A stretch of DNA of 64,000 nt, taken from the NCBI RefSeq assembly GCF_000400505.1, contig NZ_CM001857.1, positions 4,349,868-4,413,867 of the forward strand. Direction: 5' to 3'. The notes beneath the pieces are model-generated. The model was not told the DNA's origin, made no database searches, and saw only the letters and a program-made list of their open reading frames with translations. Positions 59,027-64,000 of this stretch are shown here, one piece after another (position 1 is the first letter of the stretch; each line of letters begins with the position of its first letter). The position numbers were made by a program, and so were the translations under genes. The DNA comes from Musicola paradisiaca NCPPB 2511. GTDB lineage: Bacteria > Pseudomonadota > Gammaproteobacteria > Enterobacterales > Enterobacteriaceae.

Positions 59027-59982
59027 CAGAATGGCTCCGCATTTAACGCGCCGGACGCCGCCATTACATGATGAATGGCATTACCTATCCCCAGCCCACA
59101 GTCAGGGCAGTGCCTACCACCTTCATAGCCGCACCCGTCGCAAACTTTCGACAGACTGCGGGCAGCAGACACCGGCAGACGCTTAGCAATGATTTCCCCG
59201 GCCTGTTTACCTTCCCCAGCAGCAACGCCGACGCTACGCGGCGCGGTGAAACGGCAGATATCAAACCGGTGATAAAGGCTGCGTGCGTGGTGGGTATCAC
59301 TGTTGGACGCGATGACAGGGATCCCGCGTTCGGCCAGACGTGATAACTCACTGCACAGGTCATACTGATCGTTGTGGGTGAAACCATCGGTGTGATAACT
59401 GGTGAAGCTGGCCGTTGGCGTTTGCGGGATATACGGCGGATCGCAGTACACCACATCGCCGGGGCGGATCAGTTGAAGTGTTTCGCCAAACGCGGCGCAG
59501 ATGAATTTTGCACGACGGGCTTTTTCGGCAAATGCCTGAATCTCGGCCAGTGGAAAATAAGGCGATGCATAATGCCCGTAAGGGACGTTAAACCCACCGT
59601 TGCGGTTATACCTGCAAACGCCCCGGTATCCGTGCCGGTTCAGGTAAAGAAACAGTGCCGCAGATGTGATGCGATTCTCTTTGCTGCGGTTAAATACCTG
59701 CCGGAAGCGGTAATAACTTTCTGCCGTGTTCGCGGTGCGGAACAGACCTTCGGCGGTATCAATAAAATCCTTCACATCTTCTTTGAGGACCTGATACAGG
59801 TTAATCAGGTCGGGGTTGATATCGGCGATCAGGTACTCCGGGTAATCGGTATTCATCATGACCGCACAAGACCCGGCGAACGGCTCAACCAGACGATCAC
59901 CAACCGGTAAATGCTCACGCAGGATATCCATCACGCGGGCTTTGCTGCCGACCCATTTCAGCGGTGTGGCGATAATGCTCAT
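59026..59982 (-). CDS. Dam-type adenine methyltransferase with C-terminal zinc ribbon
   Basis: The 318-residue protein has the D12-class N6-adenine methylase motifs LKWVGSKARVMD (SAM site), EPFAGSCAVMMN, LNRHGYRGVCRYN and the catalytic DPPYIPQ. Recognition of GATC is likely by family but not shown. Usual Dam proteins stop near residue 275; here about 40 residues follow with Cys281, Cys284, Cys292 and Cys295 (VCDGCGYEGGRHCPDCG), a zinc ribbon. It may protect phage DNA from restriction. It overlaps the TraR-like gene by 4 bases. Confidence 0.9.
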   Translation of the reverse strand: MSIIATPLKWVGSKARVMDILREHLPVGDRLVEPFAGSCAVMMNTDYPEYLIADINPDLINLYQVLKEDVKDFIDTAEGLFRTANTAESYYRFRQVFNRSKENRITSAALFLYLNRHGYRGVCRYNRNGGFNVPYGHYASPYFPLAEIQAFAEKARRAKFICAAFGETLQLIRPGDVVYCDPPYIPQTPTASFTSYHTDGFTHNDQYDLCSELSRLAERGIPVIASNSDTHHARSLYHRFDICRFTAPRSVGVAAGEGKQAGEIIAKRLPVSAARSLSKVCDGCGYEGGRHCPDCGLGIGNAIHHVMAASGALNAEPF

Positions 59983-60203
59983 AAGGCACCCCGATAGTGT
60001 TTGTTTTTCAGTTCAGCATCACCCTGGCAGTACACGCACAGACACACACCCGGAACGGCCACGCGGCGGGCTTCGGGTATGGGGGCGTCGCAGTTTTCAC
60101 AGACGAATGCAGAAACGGCACAACCCGACTGTTGCCGGGCCTGTTGGATTTGTGTTTCACGGATGAACGCTTCGCGTTCCTGAGCCATATCCATGGAGTC
60201 CAT
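59979..60203 (-). CDS. TraR/DksA-type zinc finger protein
   Basis: A 74-residue protein with a C4 zinc finger (CENCDAPIPEARRVAVPGVC and LCVYCQGD), as in TraR and the small P2 early proteins of the same family. TraR-like proteins bind the RNA polymerase secondary channel and imitate DksA with ppGpp. Its stop overlaps the dam start and its ATG overlaps the stop of the DUF2732 gene. Confidence 0.88.
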   Translation of the reverse strand: MDSMDMAQEREAFIRETQIQQARQQSGCAVSAFVCENCDAPIPEARRVAVPGVCLCVYCQGDAELKNKHYRGAL

Positions 60204-60433
60204 CAGCTCAACCCCTGAGCGGAGTACTCAAAACGTTCTGACTCCTGGCGCATCAGTTCCACCAGTTCAGCGGCAGAGAGATCTCTTTGCTGGGCGCGGA
60301 TAGCCAGCGCAGCAAGACGCAGTGAGAAGGACAAATGCTGGTCTTTGCGCTCCTCCAGTCTGGCTTTATTCAGCAGTTCGATCAGTGCGCCATCAGCAGC
60401 GACGGTCATGGTCTTTACTTCGGCATTTTTCAT
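60203..60433 (-). CDS. DUF2732-like early phage protein
   Basis: A 76-residue helical protein (LIELLNKARLEERKDQHLSF, LVELMRQESERFEYSAQ) resembling the DUF2732 family found beside TraR-like genes in P2 phages. Function unknown. GGAAACC precedes the ATG. Confidence 0.75.
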   Translation of the reverse strand: MKNAEVKTMTVAADGALIELLNKARLEERKDQHLSFSLRLAALAIRAQQRDLSAAELVELMRQESERFEYSAQGLS

Positions 60434-60504
60434 TACGGTTTCCTTTTTTCAGGTAATGCGAATCCCTGCCCGATAAAGGGCATTTATTCGTTGCTATGGG
60501 TTAA

Positions 60505-60834
60505 TTAATGAATAGGTGACTGGTTCGGCTTATTGGGTGTGCCGTTTTGATTACTGGTTTTCAGAAAATCATCAGGGCCAAATAGCGCAGTTTCATCGCA
60601 GATAGCCCGGATGCGCTTAATTGCGCCCCAGATAGCGGCGCGCTCTTCCGCCGTAAACTGATGCCATGAGTAATTGACATGGCGCGATTTCAGCTTTGGC
60701 TTTGCGGAAAAAAGGATAATCTCACGCGTTTCCAGTGCAGCACGCTCCCAAAATGACTGAGCGCGGGATTCACCTTTAAACACGATATCCCTGCAACGCT
60801 GTATCCATTTCTGATGATCGACAGATTGAGACAT
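60505..60834 (-). CDS. Phage early protein, DUF5347-like
   Basis: A 109-residue protein (HQKWIQRCRDIVFKGESRAQ, WERAALETREIILFSAKPKL, GAIKRIRAICDETALF) resembling the DUF5347 proteins of P2/186-type prophages. Function unknown. The C-terminal tail is Asn/Pro-rich. Confidence 0.72.
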   Translation of the reverse strand: MSQSVDHQKWIQRCRDIVFKGESRAQSFWERAALETREIILFSAKPKLKSRHVNYSWHQFTAEERAAIWGAIKRIRAICDETALFGPDDFLKTSNQNGTPNKPNQSPIH

Positions 60835-60846
60835 GCGCCCTCCTGA

Positions 60847-61002
60847 TTACCGATTAAACGCCCCTTTCGGCGGGTTCCAGCGGCGGCCATCCGGCCGAAT
60901 AATGATGCCCTGCTTGCCTTCTCCGTGGCGTATTTCTGGTTTGATACGGCTTTCCGTCTGTTGCTGCCAGAGGAAAGGCGCAATTGAGATTGGTTTTTGC
61001 AT
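60847..61002 (-). CDS. Small early protein, Fil/DUF2724-like
   Basis: A 51-residue protein (MQKPISIAPFLWQQQTESRI, then IIIRPDGRRWNPPKGAFNR). The start is set by a strong AGGAGGAAC just before the ATG; the open frame extends 22 codons further but those codons cross a repeated hairpin. It resembles the Fil/DUF2724 proteins of 186-type phages, which delay cell division when overproduced; the link rests on size, position and the N-terminal motif. Confidence 0.65.
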   Translation of the reverse strand: MQKPISIAPFLWQQQTESRIKPEIRHGEGKQGIIIRPDGRRWNPPKGAFNR

Positions 61003-61048
61003 TGTTCCTCCTATTGGTAACCGCCCACAGATAGACGGTTGCAAATAG

Positions 61049-61075
61049 GTGCCGGGATATTTAGCCACGCCCGGC
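61049..61075 (-). repeat. 27-base early leader repeat, copy 1
   Basis: GTGCCGGGATATTTAGCCAC continues to CGCCCGGC and can fold as a GCCGGG/CCCGGC stem. It is identical to the copy at 61642-61668 except for one base. It lies about 45 bases upstream of the Fil-like gene start. Confidence 0.85.
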
Positions 61076-61115
61076 CGTGGTTTCTCTGGTGTTGTTTTTA
61101 TTCTTTATCACTGCA

Positions 61116-61322
61116 CTATTGAGATACGCTGTTATGTAAGCTGTCGATATAACCGGTAGCTAATGCCAGCGCATCAAATAAACCGTAAGACTGCCCTTCC
61201 CTGCTAACGCGATATCGCTTAATTGAGTTTGTGATTGTTCTTGGATATTCAACAACTGAAAAGCCACGATATATACTGGTGTGCTTACTCAGGCGAATAA
61301 CAGCAAATTCCTTTTTAACCAT
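61116..61322 (-). CDS. Hypothetical 68-aa early phage protein
   Basis: MVKKEFAVIRLSKHTSIYRG continues into FSVVEYPRTITNSIKRYRVS and ends in a short helix (LFDALALATGYIDSLHNS). Not recognised. The compact basic beta-type composition suggests a small DNA-binding or inhibitor protein, but this is a guess. It follows cox by 10 bases. Confidence 0.65.
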   Translation of the reverse strand: MVKKEFAVIRLSKHTSIYRGFSVVEYPRTITNSIKRYRVSREGQSYGLFDALALATGYIDSLHNSVSQ

Positions 61323-61332
61323 AATTATTCAC

Positions 61333-61608
61333 CTATAACCCCAGCCATAATAACCATGCGTCACGCTGTTCTTTCGGCCTGTTCATAAAGGCATCGCGCA
61401 TAGCACGGTTAAATTCCGGGATATAAACCCAGTTTTCACCGCGACGAGGATTGGGGTTTTCAGGATTCACCCACGGAATAAGCGGCAATTTGCCATTATC
61501 AACCATGCCTTTTACTGCCGCTTCCGACTTACCGATCAATTCCGCAAATTTCTGATACGGAACAGCATCAACAGGATAGCGAACCTCATAAACGCGTTCA
61601 CTCATCAC
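61333..61608 (-). CDS. cox: Cox: excisionase and early switch repressor
   Basis: A 91-residue protein clearly related to P2 Cox: VPYQKFAELIGKSEAAVKGM (winged helix-turn-helix), VDNGKLPLIPWVNPENPNPR, GENWVYIPEFNRAMRDAF and RPKEQRDAWLLWLGL. In P2 it directs excision with Int and represses the C promoter. It is preceded by the second 27-base repeat. Confidence 0.92.
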   Translation of the reverse strand: MMSERVYEVRYPVDAVPYQKFAELIGKSEAAVKGMVDNGKLPLIPWVNPENPNPRRGENWVYIPEFNRAMRDAFMNRPKEQRDAWLLWLGL

Positions 61609-61641
61609 AAACCTCGCTTTTCATTTTGCGTTATTGAATAT

Positions 61642-61668
61642 GTGCCGGGATTTTTAGCCACGCCCGGC
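61642..61668 (-). repeat. 27-base early leader repeat, copy 2
   Basis: One mismatch to the copy at 61049-61075. It ends 34 bases upstream of the cox ATG, within the presumed early mRNA leader. Confidence 0.85.
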
Positions 61669-61730
61669 GCGTGGTTATGGTAGGATTGCTGTGCTCACAT
61701 CAATCAACTACCGACAAAGGAGTCTATTTT

Positions 61731-62198
61731 ATGGACTTAAATCTAACTGCATGTTTTAGGGTTTACGAGAAAACATTCAACAATATCGCAACTGCCCTCA
61801 AAATAAATAACCCAGATAACACTTATCTTTGCGCCCCTTTAACTCTTCGAACTCTTGTGATCTTTAAAATTAACCTTATACTTTTTGAGTACCGCGAAAA
61901 CCTTGATAAAAAAAGAGAGGTTCTCATCGGTAGAAATGCATTAACTCATTATCTTTTTAATAAAAAAGGGATAACATTTACTGAAGCAAAAAATATTTCA
62001 CTAAACGATGCAGTAATCATTTTATGGAATGAAATAAATTCATATAAAATCCCTGAAAATATTATAAATCACATTAGAAACCATAGTGATAATTATCATC
62101 ACACCGATAACGACATCTCTAAGTTCAAGAAAGACTACCCTTCCTATATAGATGAAGAATGGGATCCTAATTATGCTGATGAAGAACTGAGGAAATAA
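61731..62198 (+). CDS. A+T-rich orphan gene in the lysogeny switch region
   Basis: A 155-residue soluble protein (MDLNLTACFRVYEKTFNNIA) that I do not recognise. It is mainly helical by composition, with an Asn/Asp/His-rich C-terminal part (HIRNHSDNYHHTDNDISKFK) and an acidic end. AAAGGAG lies ten bases before the ATG. Base composition is far more A+T-rich than every neighbour, a sign of recent transfer. It runs opposite to cox and in the same sense as C and int, so it may be expressed from the prophage as a lysogenic-conversion gene. Its last 32 bases overlap the end of the convergent 71-aa gene. Confidence 0.75.
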   Translation: MDLNLTACFRVYEKTFNNIATALKINNPDNTYLCAPLTLRTLVIFKINLILFEYRENLDKKREVLIGRNALTHYLFNKKGITFTEAKNISLNDAVIILWNEINSYKIPENIINHIRNHSDNYHHTDNDISKFKKDYPSYIDEEWDPNYADEELRK

Positions 62199-62382
62199 AT
62201 TCATTCAGCTCGTCTAACTCCCTTTCAGCACTATCTGCACTGGCCCGCAATTTTTCTGGTCTTTCCTTGAGAGATTCGCGGGCTTCCAATTTCTTAATGA
62301 AAGTTAGCAAGAACTCAATCAATTCATCATCAGTAAGATCACCACGCATAATGCTGGGTCCTACTTTATTCTCACCTTCCAT
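62167..62382 (-). CDS. Small acidic coiled-coil protein, first early gene
   Basis: A 71-residue protein (MEGENKVGPSIMRGDLTDDE, then LLTFIKKLEARESLKERPEK) with heptad-like helices and no known relatives that I recall. The start follows GGGGGAGGGGTGAACGG; seven more codons are open upstream. It would be the first gene read from the early promoter leftward from the operator. Overlap with the convergent gene at 62167-62198 is unusual but small. Confidence 0.6.
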   Translation of the reverse strand: MEGENKVGPSIMRGDLTDDELIEFLLTFIKKLEARESLKERPEKLRASADSAERELDELNEFISSVLHQHN

Positions 62383-62478
62383 CCGTTCACCCCTCCCCCT
62401 CACCGTGATACTCTCTTCCGATCACCAATCACTTACATCGGCTTTCAGTTGCTTGTGTTCGCGGTTGGTTTTTCATGC

Positions 62479-62535
62479 CCTCATTGGAACCCATATAGGT
62501 GCCAATGAGGGGAATTTAGATCCTATATGGGTTCC
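62479..62535. promoter_or_regulatory. C repressor operator with nested palindromes
   Basis: Two perfect inverted repeats interlock: CCTCATTGG (62479-62487) with CCAATGAGG (62502-62510), and GGAACCCATATAGG (62486-62499) with CCTATATGGGTTCC (62522-62535). They end 7 bases before the ATG of the C repressor, where the Pe/Pc switch of P2 lies. C or Cox binding is the natural reading. Confidence 0.8.
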
Positions 62536-62542
62536 ATGTCAA

Positions 62543-62836
62543 ATGAAACTTAGCGAAAAAGTAAAGGCACTAAGAGAAGCAGAGGGACTTAGCCAGTCAA
62601 GATTTTGTGAAATCATAGACTTACCTCTAAGCACTCTTAAAAAATATGAGACTGGCAACTTTGAGCCAGGGGGAAATGCTTTGCTCAAAATCACAATGCA
62701 TCCCACTTTCCAAAAATACACCCTGTGGTTAATGACGGATAAAACAGCACCGGAAGCTGGGCAGATCGCACCGGCCCTCGCGCACATTGGGCCAGAAGAA
62801 ACAAAATCTCACCAATCAAACCAGAATATTGGATAA
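62543..62836 (+). CDS. Immunity repressor C (P2-type)
   Basis: A 97-residue repressor (MKLSEKVKALREAEGLSQSR) close in length and sequence to P2 C (99 aa), especially FQKYTLWLMTDKTAPEAG followed by QIAPALAHIGPEET. The N-terminal half holds the Cro/C1-like helix-turn-helix (SQSRFCEIIDLPLSTLKKYE). No RecA-cleavage domain is present, as in P2, so SOS induction is not expected. The start directly follows the operator; upstream in-frame codons were rejected. Confidence 0.93.
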   Translation: MKLSEKVKALREAEGLSQSRFCEIIDLPLSTLKKYETGNFEPGGNALLKITMHPTFQKYTLWLMTDKTAPEAGQIAPALAHIGPEETKSHQSNQNIG

Positions 62837-62902
62837 ATATTTACATAAGTTACATCTTTGATATTGCATATCAGGATGATGACTGCATCGGAGAGTGTTC
62901 TT

Positions 62903-63886
62903 ATGGCAATTAAGAAACTCGATGATGGTCGATATGAAGTGGACATTCGCCCGATAGGACGTAACGGAAAACGCATCCGGCGGCGGTTTGAGAAAAAGAC
63001 AGAAGCGGTAGCATTCGAACGCTACACGTTGTCCAGAGCGGACAAAAAAGAGTGGCAGCACGGTTATGGCGTTGAACATCGCCAGCTCAGTGAACTGGTT
63101 GAATTATGGTGGCTTTACTACGGCCAGAATCTGAAGAATGGTTTGATAGAAAAGCGTCACCTGAAACGGACAGCGGCCCAGATGGACGACCCGGAGATAT
63201 GCCGGATAAACAAGCGTTCAATTCTGGAATTCCGTACCCGGCGATTATATGACGGTATCAGCTCTTCAACGGTCAATCGGGACATCTACCGGCTTTCCGG
63301 GATGTTTTCGGCACTGATAAAACTGGAGATCTACACCGGCGAGAATCCCTTAAAGGAATTGCCACCGTTGCCAGAAAAGCAGCCAACAGTCACTTTCCTG
63401 ACTGAATCAGAGATTGCACGCCTGCTGGATACGATGGAAGGCGATCAATACCGGCTGGCTGTGCTGTGCCTGAGTACCGGCGCAAGGTGGGGAGAAGCCA
63501 GCACATTACGGGCTGAACAGGTGATGCATAACCGGGTGACGTTTACCGAAACCAAGAACGGTAAAAACAGAACCATTCCGATATCGGAAGAGGTTACGCG
63601 GATCATCAAAACCCGTGAAACCGGAAAGTTGTTTAAAGTGGACTACTCGGCATTTTGCGAGCAAATCAAAGCGGTAAAACCCGATATTCCGAAAGGCCAG
63701 GCATCACACATACTACGGCACACATTTGCCAGCCATTTTGTGATGAACGGGGGAAATCTGGTGGCATTACAGCAGATTTTAGGTCATGCCAGCATTCAGC
63801 AAACCATGACTTACGCGCATCTTGCACCGGACTATCTGCAAAACGCTATAACACTCAACCCATTACGGGGAAAAATAGCGGTTTAG
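62903..63886 (+). CDS. int: P2-type tyrosine integrase
   Basis: A 327-residue integrase starting MAIKKLDDGRYEVDIRPIGR, almost the same as P2 Int. Arm-binding N-terminal domain, core-binding domain, and catalytic domain with Arg in LSTGARWGEAS, the HILRHTFAS box, LGHASIQQTM and the nucleophile Tyr in TYAHLAPDYLQ. GGAG nine bases upstream supports the ATG; 15 upstream codons were excluded. It lies behind C and should be read from the same promoter. Confidence 0.95.
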   Translation: MAIKKLDDGRYEVDIRPIGRNGKRIRRRFEKKTEAVAFERYTLSRADKKEWQHGYGVEHRQLSELVELWWLYYGQNLKNGLIEKRHLKRTAAQMDDPEICRINKRSILEFRTRRLYDGISSSTVNRDIYRLSGMFSALIKLEIYTGENPLKELPPLPEKQPTVTFLTESEIARLLDTMEGDQYRLAVLCLSTGARWGEASTLRAEQVMHNRVTFTETKNGKNRTIPISEEVTRIIKTRETGKLFKVDYSAFCEQIKAVKPDIPKGQASHILRHTFASHFVMNGGNLVALQQILGHASIQQTMTYAHLAPDYLQNAITLNPLRGKIAV

Positions 63887-64000
63887 GATCGTCCACATAT
63901 TGTCCACACTTGCGGAAAACGGCCCATTTCTGACCACTTTTTAACCGCTTACAATTGCTTGTAATCACTTAACATGCAGTTGTTTTTAAAGGGTTTTCCA
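63887..64000. other. Right prophage end / attachment region
   Basis: After the int stop come two direct TGTCCACA-like repeats (63893 and 63901, arm-type spacing), the 11-base AAAACGGCCCA (63916-63926) that also occurs at the left end, and a perfect inverted repeat TTACAA-TTGC-TTGTAA (63949-63964). In P2 the attachment site lies directly after int. The exact core could not be fixed, and the prophage/host border may be anywhere here. Confidence 0.5.

Larger units (their letters stand above)
37826..63964. mobile_element. P2-type prophage, left (tail-tube) end deleted
   Basis: A continuous set of P2 homologues: integrase, C repressor, Cox, replication protein A, Q-P-O-N-M-L-X, lysis genes, R-S-V-W-J-I and tail fibre/assembly genes, in P2 order and orientation. 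Missing are FI, FII, E, T, U, D and ogr, which in P2 lie between G and the attachment site. The left border is placed just after the host NUDIX gene and the right border within about 80 bases of the integrase stop. An 11-base match AAAACGGCCCA at 37826 and 63916 is the only candidate core and is weak. Confidence 0.92.

Overview
The window looks like chromosomal DNA of a plant-associated enterobacterium, most likely Dickeya or a close relative in the Pectobacteriaceae. I infer this from protein similarity to E. coli K-12 combined with differences in gene content (aguBA beside pfkA, no argECBH, yiiX, yiiS, sbp or cdh) and the fairly high G+C. The species cannot be fixed from sequence reading alone.

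Host part (1-37816). The left edge is the 5' end of a 16S rRNA gene on the minus strand with its leader, boxA and two textbook rrn promoters. Then follows the conserved block known from the 89-90 minute region of E. coli: murI-btuB (cobalamin riboswitch upstream) / trmA / yijD-fabR / sthA / oxyR / metF / metBL / metJ (MetJ operators at metF and metBJ) / rpmE / priA / cytR / ftsN / hslVU (sigma-32-type promoter overlapping the ftsN stop) / menA / rraA / zapB / glpFKX / fpr / DUF805 gene / yiiQ / tpiA / phoA / aguBA / pfkA / fieF / a small XRE membrane regulator / a NUDIX gene. Two host genes are broken in this sequence, both at A-runs: phoA by two +1 shifts flanking the catalytic serine codon, and the NUDIX gene by one shift.

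Prophage part (about 37826-63930). This is a P2-type prophage, with a P2-like integrase and C repressor at the right end, the Cox/early operon and HUH replication protein A on the minus strand, the Q-P / O-N-M-L capsid and packaging modules, the lysis cassette, and the R-S-V-W-J-I-H-G baseplate and fibre genes. Its left end is abnormal. Everything that P2 carries between G and the attachment site (sheath FI, tube FII, E, tape measure T, U, D, activator ogr) is missing, and a second full tail-fibre gene stands there instead. The prophage is therefore probably unable to make infectious particles on its own.

Accessory cargo. (1) Between gene A and portal gene Q, the recognised P2 hotspot for anti-phage genes, lies an A+T-rich two-gene operon: an unrecognised 197-aa protein and an XRE-ImmA/IrrE metallopeptidase. 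This is my best candidate for an undescribed defence or toxin-antitoxin-like system. (2) A PAPS-reductase-like PP-loop protein overlaps a Dam methylase that carries an extra C-terminal zinc ribbon. (3) A very A+T-rich orphan gene faces the other way inside the lysis-lysogeny switch, whose operator contains nested perfect palindromes.
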